A stretch of DNA of 64,000 bases, taken from positions 62,001 to 126,000 of the forward strand of contig NZ_PUBZ01000158.1 of NCBI RefSeq assembly GCF_003205875.1. The letters are read 5' to 3'. Source of the stretch: Herpetosiphon llansteffanensis. Lineage in GTDB: Bacteria > Chloroflexota > Chloroflexia > Chloroflexales > Herpetosiphonaceae. Made by a program: the position numbers and the translations under genes. The notes under the pieces were generated by a model. That model was not told where the DNA came from and did no database searches. It saw nothing but the letters and a program-made list of their open reading frames with translations. Position 1 is the first letter of the stretch; each line of letters begins with the position of its first letter. This document shows, one piece after another, positions 25,994 to 34,303 of the stretch.

Positions 25994-26752
25994 ATGTTTG
26001 ATCAGTTTGTACCCTATTATGATGCAGATTATGGTGATTTTCAGGATGATATAGTGTTCTACCGCGAGCATGCGCGCATGGCTGGCGGCAGCATTTTAGA
26101 GCTGATGTGCGGCACTGGGCGGGTGGCAATTCCGCTAGCCCAAGCCAAGCTGCATGTGGTCGGCATTGATATTGCTCCTGCGATGATTGAACGGGCGAAT
26201 GCTGCAGCTGAAACTGCTGGTGTTGGCACGCACTTGCATTTTGCAGTGGCCGATGTGACCGATTTTCAGCTTGATCAGCAATTTGGCATGGCCTTTGTGG
26301 CGATTAATTCGTTTATGCATTTGGAAACAACCCAGGCTCAGCTGGCTGCATTGCATGCAATTAAGCGCCATTTAAAGCCGAATGGCCTATTGCTGCTCGA
26401 TTTGTTTAATCCTGAGCCAAGCCAACTAAGTGCTGTTGATGGCCTGATGGTGCTTGATAAAAGTTTTCGCGCTAGTAATGGCAATTTGGTCCAGAAATTT
26501 GTCTATCGCAGCGTTGATTTAGCGGCACAGCACCAGCACGTTCAATTCTGTTACGATGAAATTCAGCCTGATGGCCAAGTGCGGCGCTGCGTCTTACCAT
26601 TCGGCATGCGTTGGCTCTATCGCTACGAAGCTGAGCATTTGCTGGCCCGCTGTGGCTTTGAATTGCAGGCAGTGTATGGCTCGTACGAGCTTGATCCCTA
26701 TACAAGTGAATCAGAACGAATGTTGATTGTGGCACGAGGAATTTCCCAATGA
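25994..26752 (+). CDS. Class I SAM-dependent methyltransferase
   Basis: A 252-residue Rossmann-fold methyltransferase: motif I ILELMCGTGRVAIPLA (about 34-49), an acidic residue ending beta-2 (VVGIDIAP), VADVTDF as motif III region and LLLLDLFNPEP as post motif. The closest groups are small-molecule methyltransferases of the Methyltransf_25 type. The substrate is unknown. AAGGAAC precedes the ATG. Its TGA overlaps the ATG of the next gene (ATGA). Confidence 0.85.
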   Translation: MFDQFVPYYDADYGDFQDDIVFYREHARMAGGSILELMCGTGRVAIPLAQAKLHVVGIDIAPAMIERANAAAETAGVGTHLHFAVADVTDFQLDQQFGMAFVAINSFMHLETTQAQLAALHAIKRHLKPNGLLLLDLFNPEPSQLSAVDGLMVLDKSFRASNGNLVQKFVYRSVDLAAQHQHVQFCYDEIQPDGQVRRCVLPFGMRWLYRYEAEHLLARCGFELQAVYGSYELDPYTSESERMLIVARGISQ

Positions 26753-27258
26753 GCATGCTTGATCCCTATGAGGTTGAACGGCTCGAACGTTCGCGTAAAC
26801 GGGCAACCCGCTTGTTGACGTTAGTAATGGGTTTTGCAACCCTGTTTTGCGGCGCGTTATTTGTCTATATCATTAGCCCACCAGCCCGCACCTATACGCT
26901 TGGCCCAGTGAGCCAATTTCCGCTTGGCCAGACAGTTCAGGTTTCGGTTAAACAATTAGTTGCCTCGGAAACAATCGCTAGTCGACCTGAAGTCAGCGAT
27001 GATCCGGTGTTGGTGACGCGGCTGAGTGCCGACCAATGGCGCGCGTTTCTGGCGTGGGATAGCCTGAGCGGTTGTATTGTGATTTACGAACAATCCAACC
27101 AAACCTATCGTGACCAATGCTCAGATCGGGTGTATGATGAACAGGGCTTCTTGATTAGCGATAATCGCCGCTTGCGCTTGGGCCAACTACCGGTCAACGT
27201 AGTTGACGAACAAGTTCAAATTCGTGATGAACTTTTGCCCGATCCTCGTCAGCAATAG
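26749..27258 (+). CDS. Membrane-anchored Rieske-fold protein lacking the cluster histidines
   Basis: A 169-residue protein with an N-terminal cytoplasmic stretch, one transmembrane helix (LLTLVMGFATLFCGALFVYIISP) and a C-terminal domain. The domain order reads like a Rieske iron-sulfur subunit: TLGPVSQFPLGQTVQVSV, then a Cys in GCIVIYEQ, a second in DQCSDRVYDEQGFLI, and LRLGQLPVNVVDEQVQI at the end. In true Rieske proteins these sites read C-x-H and C-x-x-H; here no histidine is present, so a 2Fe-2S cluster of the normal type is not expected. Role unknown. The assignment is by pattern only. Confidence 0.55.
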   Translation: MSMLDPYEVERLERSRKRATRLLTLVMGFATLFCGALFVYIISPPARTYTLGPVSQFPLGQTVQVSVKQLVASETIASRPEVSDDPVLVTRLSADQWRAFLAWDSLSGCIVIYEQSNQTYRDQCSDRVYDEQGFLISDNRRLRLGQLPVNVVDEQVQIRDELLPDPRQQ

Positions 27259-27271
27259 CGTGACAATAGTC

Positions 27272-27277
27272 TATAAT
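27272..27277 (+). promoter_or_regulatory. TATAAT box upstream of the V4R-like gene
   Basis: A perfect -10 hexamer 55 bases ahead of the GTG start; the -35 region is weak. Confidence 0.4.
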
Positions 27278-27332
27278 TGTTTGTGGGGATAGAGGTTGAT
27301 TGGCTGTTGAATTTTGCAAAGAAGGAGGGCAT

Positions 27333-27905
27333 GTGCAGCGCTTTGCACGATCTGCCCCATTGGTGGTGGAAGAATTTGCAGACCCAGGCATCGATCACCG
27401 CGAAGGCCCACCATTAAGCATCGGTAGTGCCTTTTTAATGTTGGGAATGGTTGCTGGGGATGAGTGTCCGCCGGAAATTCTGAATCTGCTCGATCAAATT
27501 AGTGCTGACAAATGGTATCATGGCCAACTTTTTGAAACCATGTTGACCTATTTTGAGGATCGTGACCCAGCCTTATTGATGGAAATTGGGCGCGGGATTT
27601 ACTACTCGTTGGCGGCACAGTTTCGCGAAATGGGTTTGAAAACACCAACTGCGATGTTGGTGGCAATGCCCGATGTTTGGCATACGGCCACTCGTGGCGC
27701 GAGTGGCGAATGGCGCACAACGATTGTCGCGCCGTATCATGCCCGAGTCGAATTACAACAACCCTATAACTGTATGTTCGAACAAGCGGCGATGGAAGGG
27801 GTTTTGCAAGGTTTGGGCGCACGTGAGGTTCAGATCACGCATGGCCCATGCATGCGCAATGGTGCTGCTGCTTGTGTGTTTACCATTCGCTGGACGGAAG
27901 TTTAA
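27333..27905 (+). CDS. V4R-like ligand-binding protein
   Basis: A 190-residue protein. The start is a GTG directly behind GAAGGAGGG; the longer TTG form lacks such a site. The first part (IGSAFLMLGMVAGDECPPEILNLLDQ) is helical. The second half (RVELQQPYNCMFEQAAMEGVLQGLGAREVQITHGPCMRNGAAACVFTIRW) has the spacing of Cys and strands of the 4-vinyl-reductase/heme-NO-binding (V4R/HNOB) superfamily, which serves as small-molecule sensor or binding module. No output domain is attached. The call is tentative. Confidence 0.5.
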   Translation: MQRFARSAPLVVEEFADPGIDHREGPPLSIGSAFLMLGMVAGDECPPEILNLLDQISADKWYHGQLFETMLTYFEDRDPALLMEIGRGIYYSLAAQFREMGLKTPTAMLVAMPDVWHTATRGASGEWRTTIVAPYHARVELQQPYNCMFEQAAMEGVLQGLGAREVQITHGPCMRNGAAACVFTIRWTEV

Positions 27906-27911
27906 CTAACG

Positions 27912-28005
27912 GCCCTTGGTTCTCTGTTTGATGCTTGCCTGTTATGCCACGGCATAACCACCTTGCTCGCTCCTCATCGAACAGTTTAACCAAGGGCTGA
28001 TTTTT
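27912..28005. other. Extended nested hairpin between convergent genes
   Basis: Three nested stems: GCCCTTGGTT with AACCAAGGGC (27912-27921 / 27988-27997), CTGTTTGATG with CATCGAACAG (one wobble), and at the tip GTTATGCC with GGCATAAC. TTTTT follows on the plus strand (28001-28005). It can serve as a terminator for the plus gene, but it is much longer and more ordered than needed, so it may be a structured RNA or a decayed inverted-repeat element. Confidence 0.5.
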
Positions 28006-28819
28006 AAGCTTGCAAGATTTTTGCAAATAACGCGACGTTGGCTTGGCGTGGGCTTGGGTCGTAGATTGCAAAATCAATTTGGGCAAACGGCCATGGCTGT
28101 TGGCCAATAACTTCTTTGAATAGGCGTGCGATCAGTGCTGGATCGTTGCCAAACACACCACAACCCCACGCCCCCAAAATCAAGCGTTCGATTGGTTGGC
28201 TGGCGCAAAACGCCAATAGCCGCTGCATACGTTGGCGCATGGCTGGCTCGACCTCGGCGCTTTGGCCTGTGCGGTTTTGACGAATTGCCCCAGCATTCAC
28301 CGCCGCCATGGTAATTACATCGACCAAATACGCTTGATCGAGCCAATTGCCAGCGTCATCGCAGACCACCGGAACCTGCGGCGACCAAATCAGCGCATCG
28401 GAATAGAGCAAGTCGTTTTGCTGTTTATGGTAGCGGTAAAACTCACTACACTTGGTTAAACAAGGATACAACCCCGACGAACGGGCGATGCTTTCCTCTT
28501 GCGCTTGGCTGCCCCCTAAAAAACCACCACCTGGATTTTTGGCCGAAGCAAAATTTAATATTCCTACCCGCTGGCTTGCTTGGGCAGTGCGTTGAGCCGC
28601 TTCCAAGGTTGTGGCTGCATAGATGTTGATGCTTGGTTGTTGGCGAGCGTTGTTGCTTGCAGCCAATACGGTATCAGGCCAAACAATCGTGCTGGCTTGC
28701 TCGGCGGCCTGCTGCACTTCAGCAATGTTGACCCATTGATCAGCCTGATTGAAATAACCGCCAGCGCTCAAACAATCGAGCGTGCGTTGGGCGATGCTTT
28801 TGCGTTCTTCTCGTTTCAT
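28004..28819 (-). CDS. Bacterial-type poly(ADP-ribose) glycohydrolase-like macro domain protein (TIGR02452)
   Basis: A 271-residue macro-domain protein. It carries LNFASAKNPGGGFLGGSQAQEES, that is GGG-x7-QEE at residues 97-109, the signature of bacterial PARG enzymes. These hydrolyse ribose-ribose bonds in poly(ADP-ribose) using the second Glu. Further family blocks are GLYPCLTKCSEFYRYHK and LILGAWGCGVFGNDP. Herpetosiphon is, as I recall, among the few bacteria with an endogenous PARP, so a real substrate is likely. The ATG at 28819 overlaps the TGA of the upstream acetyltransferase gene (ATGA), so the two are translated in coupling; a TTG further upstream is unlikely. Confidence 0.88.
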   Translation of the reverse strand: MKREERKSIAQRTLDCLSAGGYFNQADQWVNIAEVQQAAEQASTIVWPDTVLAASNNARQQPSINIYAATTLEAAQRTAQASQRVGILNFASAKNPGGGFLGGSQAQEESIARSSGLYPCLTKCSEFYRYHKQQNDLLYSDALIWSPQVPVVCDDAGNWLDQAYLVDVITMAAVNAGAIRQNRTGQSAEVEPAMRQRMQRLLAFCASQPIERLILGAWGCGVFGNDPALIARLFKEVIGQQPWPFAQIDFAIYDPSPRQANVALFAKILQA

Positions 28820-29598
28820 CGTAACCGTGCGGTTGCCTCCCAAAAACTGCCAACTTGCTGATAGCCAAGCGGCTCATAGATTTGGCGCGTTGCAAAATCG
28901 TTGCTTTTTACATCGTGAATGATATTGGTACAGCCTTGATCAAACAAACTTTGAGTCAGATGGGCAATGATTGTGCGCACATAGCCGTTGCCACGCAAGG
29001 CTGGGTCGGTGTAAACGTTGCCAATCGTTGCCAAGTGATCGCGGCTATTGACCAAGTGCGTTCCGCCGACCGCCACTAGTGCTCCATGGCGACGCACGCC
29101 ATAGTATAACCCGCCATGCAACTGATCAGGGCTAAACGTCGGCACATCGTTCATGGTGTAGAACGCCGAAAGCTCGCCAAGATGCTGATCTTCGAGTTGC
29201 TCAAGCTGCGTGCCATTCGGCAGATCGCTGAGCTGGCCAGCCTCGATTGCAATCCGAATAATTGCTTGTTCGTTGCTGAAGCGGTAGCGCTGGCCTAACA
29301 CTTGGCGATAGTGCTCGTTCATATTGGCCACAATACAGGCTTTGGGCCATTCGGTTTTGGCGGCCATGATTGCGTTAATGCCTTGAGCCGCGCCATAGGG
29401 AATTAAGGCCGTAAACGTGCTCGTGCGATACCACAGCAAAATTGCCCATTGGTTGCCATGCTCAGCAAGGCTAAATTGCGAGCGTTCGCGAAAGGGTGGT
29501 TGCAAATCGCCCAATGCATAGGCTGATTCAAGCCGATTTTGGCCTAGTAAGTCGTGCAATGTTTGGTCGGATGGAGTGAAATCAACCTGCCACGTCAT
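28816..29598 (-). CDS. GNAT family N-acetyltransferase
   Basis: A 260-residue GNAT protein. The C-terminal half holds the acetyl-CoA site: VGGTHLVNSRDHLATIGNVYTDPALRGNGYVRTIIAHLT (the R-G-N-G-Y version of the Q/R-x-x-G-x-G/A loop) and later ATRQIYEPLGYQQVGSFWEA. The N-terminal half is a divergent second GNAT-like unit. It groups with FR47-like/GCN5 proteins acting on amino groups of unknown substrates. It is the first gene of a two-gene operon with the PARG homologue, which raises the possibility of a role in nucleotide or protein modification turnover. Confidence 0.85.
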   Translation of the reverse strand: MTWQVDFTPSDQTLHDLLGQNRLESAYALGDLQPPFRERSQFSLAEHGNQWAILLWYRTSTFTALIPYGAAQGINAIMAAKTEWPKACIVANMNEHYRQVLGQRYRFSNEQAIIRIAIEAGQLSDLPNGTQLEQLEDQHLGELSAFYTMNDVPTFSPDQLHGGLYYGVRRHGALVAVGGTHLVNSRDHLATIGNVYTDPALRGNGYVRTIIAHLTQSLFDQGCTNIIHDVKSNDFATRQIYEPLGYQQVGSFWEATARLR

Positions 29599-29644
29599 GG
29601 AAACGTCCTGTCTTTGGGTTTGATGAAGGTATGCCGCTGCTTAA

Positions 29645-29672
29645 ATTATAGACCTTGATCAAGCGATTACAA
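29645..29672 (-). promoter_or_regulatory. Promoter of the GNAT-PARG operon
   Basis: On the minus strand TTGTAA (29672-29667) and TATAAT (29650-29645) are 16 bases apart, about 47 bases before the ATG. Confidence 0.6.
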
Positions 29673-29765
29673 GATTAACACTTTGCCAACGCAGCGTCAC
29701 TACTGTGTTAATGGAGCAGTGCTATGCTTTTTCTAGCAGTTTTTTTTAGTGGAGGTTCACATTCG

Positions 29766-30218
29766 ATGGCTAAGTTTCTTGTGGTTCGCCAATTACCGCG
29801 CCTCCACACCCAACGAAGCGCCTTTGAACGCGATTGGCAAACCCCATGGCCGCGAACCAGTAGCGCCCGCGCGTTGATCTGGCGACCGCAAGCAGATGTC
29901 CATGAGTACGCCGAGCAATTTGTGATCAAGGTCGAACTGGCAGGCATGCGCGATGCAGCAATTGAAGTAACGCTTCACGATGGCGTGTTATATGTTAGCG
30001 GCCAACGCGAAGAGCATTGCCCAAGCCAAGGTGTCCACATCCATGAATTGGGAATTAATTATGGCCATTTTGAGCTAGAGTTCGCGATTCGTGCCCCGAT
30101 CGACGAGGCCGCAATTAGCGCTCGCTACGACGATGGCATGTTGATTATCACGTTGCCCAAAAGCAACCCAGCCCAAGCTGAACCACGGCGGATCACGATT
30201 GAACAAACCAACGTCTAA
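29766..30218 (+). CDS. Small heat shock protein Hsp20
   Basis: A 150-residue alpha-crystallin-domain chaperone: WRPQADVHEYAEQFVIKVELAGM starts the domain. VTLHDGVLYVSGQRE and FAIRAPIDEAAISARYDDGMLIITLPK give the later strands, with GMLIITLPK replacing the usual GVLTVTLPK. Such proteins hold unfolding proteins in a refoldable state. The start is set at the ATG behind GTGGAGG; the frame remains open further upstream without support. lon follows after 30 bases, an arrangement that pairs a holdase with a protease, so the two are probably induced together. Confidence 0.9.
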   Translation: MAKFLVVRQLPRLHTQRSAFERDWQTPWPRTSSARALIWRPQADVHEYAEQFVIKVELAGMRDAAIEVTLHDGVLYVSGQREEHCPSQGVHIHELGINYGHFELEFAIRAPIDEAAISARYDDGMLIITLPKSNPAQAEPRRITIEQTNV

Positions 30219-30248
30219 CTCGCATTGGTGCTAAAAAGGGGTTTTTGT

Positions 30249-32696
30249 ATGTCAGATTTTGAACGAACGACCACAATTCCAGATGAAATCGCGATTTTGC
30301 CATTATTGGGAACGGTTGCCTATCCTCAAACCATCGTGCCATTGGCCGTTGGTCAGCCAGAGTCGATTCGTTTGATCGATGATCTGATGGCTGGGCAACG
30401 GATTGTTGGCTTGATGGCGCTAAAAAACGAAGATGAACGGCCCAGCCCAGTTACGCCTGAAGATTTTTATCAACTTGGCAGCGCTGCGGTTGTGCATAAA
30501 TTGATGAAATTGCCCGATGGCACCTTGCGCGTGGCGATGCAAGTGCTTGAGCGGATTGAGATTGTTGAAATTACCCAAACCGAGCCATATTACCGAGCCA
30601 AAATTCGGGTTGTGCCCGACCAAACGATCGAGAGCGAAGAGCTTGAAGTTATTGCCTTGATGCGCTCGATTGGCACGATTGCCAGCCAAATTGCGCCCTT
30701 GATTCCGCAATTTCCAACCGAGTTGTTGAATTCGGTCTTGAGCGAAGAAGATCCCCGCCGTTTGGCCTATTTGGTGGCTTCGTATGCCCGCATGAGCGTG
30801 ACTGATCGCCAAGCGGTCTTGAGCGAGCCAAGCATCAAGCAAAAATTGCTCAAATTAAACGAAGTGCTCACCCGCGAGTTGAATGTGCTGCAAATTGGCC
30901 AGCAAATTCAATCGCAGGTCCAAGATGAGCTTGGCAAATCGCAGCGCGAATATGTGTTGCGCGAACAACTCAAAGCAATTCGCAAAGAGCTGGGCGAAAC
31001 CAACGAACAAGAAGTTGAAGTTGATCGTTTGGCCGAGCAAATCGAGGCTGCTGGCATGAGCGCCGAAGCCCACGAGCAAGCCATGCGCGAGCTTGATCGG
31101 CTGCGCCAAATGCCTGCTGCTGCTGCCGAATATAGCGTCATTCGCAGCTATTTGGAAACGCTGATTGCCTTGCCATGGCAAAAACGCAGCGACGACACGA
31201 TTGATGTGGCGCAAGCTGCCGAAATTCTCGATGCCGACCATTATGGCTTGGCGGAAATCAAAGAGCGAATTTTGGATTATCTGGCGGTGCGCGAGTTGCG
31301 GCGCAAACGTTCGCCAGAGCGCGATCCAGGCCGTGGGGCAATTCTCTGTTTTGTTGGCCCTCCAGGCGTGGGCAAAACCAGCCTTGGCCGTTCGATTGCC
31401 AAAGCTATGAATCGCGAGTTTGTGCGTTTGTCGTTGGGCGGCGTGCACGACGAGGCCGAAATTCGCGGCCATCGCCGCACCTACATCGGCGCAATGCCTG
31501 GCAGTCTAATTCAAGCGATTCGGCGGAGCGGAGTCAACAATCCGGTTGTGCTGCTCGACGAAATGGATAAGCTCAGCTCAGATCATCGCGGCGACCCAAC
31601 CTCGGCCATGCTCGAGGTGCTTGATCCTGCCCAAAACGCCAATTTCCGCGACCACTATTTGGATGTGGCTTGGGATTTGTCGCCAGTGATGTTTATTGCA
31701 ACCGCCAATACCTTGCAAACCATTCCTGGGCCATTGCGCGATCGCTTGGAAATTATTCAGCTTGGCAGCTATACGACCCGTGAAAAGTACGAAATTGCTC
31801 AGCGCTATTTGGTGCCAGAGCAACGCGAGCAACATAGCCTTGAGTCAAGCGAAGTCGACATTCAACCAGATGCCTTGTTGGTGGCGATTGAAGAATATAC
31901 CCGCGAAGCTGGCGTGCGCAATTTGGAGCAACACATTGGCACGGTGATGCGCAAAGCAGCGCGTCAAGTTGCGCTTGGTTCGGCCACGCCAATCGTGGTT
32001 AATCCAGCCAAAACCCGTGAATATTTGGGCAAGCAACGCTACTTCTCGGAAATTCACGAGCGCACCGATCGGCCTGGCATTGTCACAGGCTTGGTTTGGA
32101 CTCCAGTTGGCGGCGATATTATCTTTATCGAGGCCACCAAAATGACTGGACGCGGCAACTTTGCCCTGAGTGGTCAGTTGGGCGATGTGATGAAAGAATC
32201 GGCGCGAGCTGCATTAAGTTGGGTGCGGGCTGAAGGCGAAAGCTACGGCATCGACCCACATTTTGCTCAACATTTCGATTTACACGTGCACGTACCAGCG
32301 GGCGCGCAACCAAAAGATGGTCCATCGGCGGGGATTGCCATGGCCACGGCTTTGGTTTCGTTGCTGACCGGACGAGCCTTGCGCGACGATGTGGCCATGA
32401 CCGGCGAAATTACCTTGCGCGGCAAAGTGCTGCCAATCGGCGGCGTGCGCGAAAAAGTGCTGGCAGCCCATCGGGCAGGCATTCGAACGATCATTCTGCC
32501 ACAGCGGAATATCGCTGATTTGGATGAAATTCCAGCAGAAGTGTTGGCCGAAATGGAATTTCATGGAGTTGAGCATGTTGGCCAAGTGATTGAGCTGGCC
32601 TTGCGCAAAGAGCCGAGCGAAGCACCAGTGAGTGTGCCAGAATCGGCAGTCATGGAAAACTTAATCCAATCAGATGTCGAAGTTTTGGTTCATTAA
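30249..32696 (+). CDS. lon: ATP-dependent protease Lon
   Basis: An 815-residue Lon. It has the N-terminal substrate-binding domain (IAILPLLGTVAYPQTIVPLAVGQPESI), a coiled-coil region (VQDELGKSQREYVLREQLKAIRKELGE), AAA+ Walker A GPPGVGKTS (about 370-378) and Walker B VVLLDEMDK. The S16 protease domain has the Ser in KDGPSAGIAMATA and the Lys in GGVREKVLAAHRAG. It degrades misfolded and regulatory proteins. Full length for the family. AAGGGG precedes the ATG. An alternative upstream start (eight codons) is weaker. Confidence 0.97.
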   Translation: MSDFERTTTIPDEIAILPLLGTVAYPQTIVPLAVGQPESIRLIDDLMAGQRIVGLMALKNEDERPSPVTPEDFYQLGSAAVVHKLMKLPDGTLRVAMQVLERIEIVEITQTEPYYRAKIRVVPDQTIESEELEVIALMRSIGTIASQIAPLIPQFPTELLNSVLSEEDPRRLAYLVASYARMSVTDRQAVLSEPSIKQKLLKLNEVLTRELNVLQIGQQIQSQVQDELGKSQREYVLREQLKAIRKELGETNEQEVEVDRLAEQIEAAGMSAEAHEQAMRELDRLRQMPAAAAEYSVIRSYLETLIALPWQKRSDDTIDVAQAAEILDADHYGLAEIKERILDYLAVRELRRKRSPERDPGRGAILCFVGPPGVGKTSLGRSIAKAMNREFVRLSLGGVHDEAEIRGHRRTYIGAMPGSLIQAIRRSGVNNPVVLLDEMDKLSSDHRGDPTSAMLEVLDPAQNANFRDHYLDVAWDLSPVMFIATANTLQTIPGPLRDRLEIIQLGSYTTREKYEIAQRYLVPEQREQHSLESSEVDIQPDALLVAIEEYTREAGVRNLEQHIGTVMRKAARQVALGSATPIVVNPAKTREYLGKQRYFSEIHERTDRPGIVTGLVWTPVGGDIIFIEATKMTGRGNFALSGQLGDVMKESARAALSWVRAEGESYGIDPHFAQHFDLHVHVPAGAQPKDGPSAGIAMATALVSLLTGRALRDDVAMTGEITLRGKVLPIGGVREKVLAAHRAGIRTIILPQRNIADLDEIPAEVLAEMEFHGVEHVGQVIELALRKEPSEAPVSVPESAVMENLIQSDVEVLVH

Positions 32697-32700
32697 ACGC

Positions 32701-32737
32701 AAACAGCGCCGTTGGAATTGCTCCAACGGCGCTGTTT
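32701..32737. terminator. Bidirectional terminator between lon and the anti-sigma antagonist gene
   Basis: AAACAGCGCCGTTGGA (32701-32716) and TCCAACGGCGCTGTTT (32722-32737) form a perfect 16-bp stem; T and A runs at the stem base let it act both ways. Confidence 0.85.
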
Positions 32738-32752
32738 CGTTAATCAGCTGAA

Positions 32753-33139
32753 TTATGGTTTAGTTGGTTCGCTCGCAGCTTTTTGATGGCGTTGCATCGC
32801 GGCGATAGCTTCTTCTTCGCTGGCGAAGATGTCGGCATATTGGGCGAGGCCGACCATGCGGAAAATCTTTTGGAAGTGAGGGCTAAGGCCACTAATGGCC
32901 AGCTTTTGGGCTTGGCGATTGACCTCAGTGACCACCCCAATTAAAATAGCAATCCCCGCGCTGTTGATATAATCGCTTTGGCGCGAGTTGATAATAATAT
33001 ACTTAGCGCCATCTTTGCTAACGCCTTCGTATGCCCCCGTAATGGCCTCTTCGGCAAATGTGGTGACATCGCCTTCGAGATCAATAATCCAAATCCCGTC
33101 ACGTTGACGGGTGGTAACTTTCAATTCATCATCAATCAT
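32753..33139 (-). CDS. STAS-domain anti-sigma factor antagonist (RsbV/SpoIIAA type)
   Basis: A 128-residue STAS protein: GIWIIDLEGDVTTFAEEAI, AKYIIINSRQSDYINSAGIAILIGVV with the phosphorylatable Ser60, and IFASEEEAIAAM near the end. In the partner-switching scheme the unphosphorylated form binds the anti-sigma kinase and frees the sigma factor (or another target). Two RsbW-like kinases are encoded just upstream in the same direction (gaps of 30 and 10 bases), forming one operon. No sigma factor gene is in the window. Confidence 0.9.
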   Translation of the reverse strand: MIDDELKVTTRQRDGIWIIDLEGDVTTFAEEAITGAYEGVSKDGAKYIIINSRQSDYINSAGIAILIGVVTEVNRQAQKLAISGLSPHFQKIFRMVGLAQYADIFASEEEAIAAMQRHQKAASEPTKP

Positions 33140-33169
33140 AGGTCCAAAACTCCTTGACCAAGGATCGCG

Positions 33170-33634
33170 CTAGGCTGTGGCTGATCCATGCCGTCGTGGT
33201 GGATTATACATCGCTAATCGAAAACGATTGCCTTGTCCGGGCCGTGACGGTAGAAAGCCGCACTCATCAACAAGTTGTTCAATGAGCATTAAGCCCATCC
33301 CTCGCGCCGATGCCAGCCCAGCAAGTTTTTGCTCGATGGTTGCTGTTTCGATCTCTTGGGAGGGGTGAAAACGAAGACCTTCATCGCTAATAACCAACAC
33401 CAGCCGATTGCGTGAAATCGTGCAGGTGATATGGATGCGGCGTTGGGTTTGGCGCTGATTGCCATGTTCGATGGCATTGATACAGGCCTCGCTCAGTGCC
33501 GTGCGTAAATCCTCAACGCGCGTTGGGTCAAACCCCATATTCCGTGCGAGCGTACCAATTGCTTCACGGGCGATTTTTTCATAGCCAAGCTGGCTGGGAA
33601 ATATCAGTTCGATGGTGGCTTGGGTTTGCGCCAT
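33170..33634 (-). CDS. RsbW-like anti-sigma regulatory kinase, paralogue 1
   Basis: A 154-residue GHKL ATPase of the HATPase_c_2 type. The N box is RTALSEACINAIEHGNQ; the G1 segment reads LVLVISDEGLRFHPSQ and the G2 segment SARGMGLMLIEQLVDECGF. It should phosphorylate the STAS protein next to it and bind a sigma factor or output partner. The ATG at 33634 is preferred, with GAAGAAC in front; a TTG three codons earlier is possible. The intergenic distance to paralogue 2 is only ten bases. Confidence 0.88.
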   Translation of the reverse strand: MAQTQATIELIFPSQLGYEKIAREAIGTLARNMGFDPTRVEDLRTALSEACINAIEHGNQRQTQRRIHITCTISRNRLVLVISDEGLRFHPSQEIETATIEQKLAGLASARGMGLMLIEQLVDECGFLPSRPGQGNRFRLAMYNPPRRHGSATA

Positions 33635-33644
33635 GTTCTTCAAC

Positions 33645-34109
33645 TCAACGATCTAGGTGGATAACCATCCGTAATTTATTGCCGCCTGATGGTGCGACCG
33701 AAAACTGGACCTCATCCATCAGTTCTTTAATTAACCAGATTCCCCAACCACCTTTATCGTCGCTATGCAATACCTGGTGAATGTCGGGTGTACGCTCAGT
33801 GATGGTCTGATCAAGAATTTTACGCCCTTGATCTGCCACATCAACAATCAACCCGTCATCGCTGCCAGTAAAGACCACCACGACTTTCATTGCTGAATCG
33901 TGTTGATTGCCATGTTCAATTGCATTCGTTACTGCTTCGCTTACGGCAGTGCGCAGCGAATCAACGCGATCATGAGAGAAGCCCATCCGTTTCGCCATTG
34001 CACTGGCGGTATCCATGGCGACTTTCTCGTACCCCAGCCGACTCGGCAAGTGGAGTTCAATCACCCGTTCTTCATCGCCACTAGGGGCCATGTATTGTGG
34101 ATTGGACAT
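33645..34109 (-). CDS. RsbW-like anti-sigma regulatory kinase, paralogue 2
   Basis: A 154-residue GHKL ATPase parallel to its neighbour: RTAVSEAVTNAIEHGNQHD (N box), GLIVDVADQGRKI (G1) and DKGGWGIWLIKELMDEVQF (G2, with GGWGIWL instead of the usual GMGL). The shared phrase LGYEKVA near the N-terminus shows the two kinases arose by duplication. The altered G2 box may change nucleotide handling or partner choice. First gene of the three-gene operon. Confidence 0.88.
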   Translation of the reverse strand: MSNPQYMAPSGDEERVIELHLPSRLGYEKVAMDTASAMAKRMGFSHDRVDSLRTAVSEAVTNAIEHGNQHDSAMKVVVVFTGSDDGLIVDVADQGRKILDQTITERTPDIHQVLHSDDKGGWGIWLIKELMDEVQFSVAPSGGNKLRMVIHLDR

Positions 34110-34303
34110 TTGGAAACCTCACGTCGCTCGCAATGACGATGCTAGCCCTCAATATACCATAGGCGAATAAGCCTATGCAAGCTTGATTTTGCCGCACGCT
34201 GCTGGCTATTGCGCTGTGCTGGCGGTTGAGCGAAGGCTATGCTTCTGCCGAGTATAACAAAGGTTGCTAGCTGCTTCAAGACCTACACTTCTAATTATCG
34301 TTG

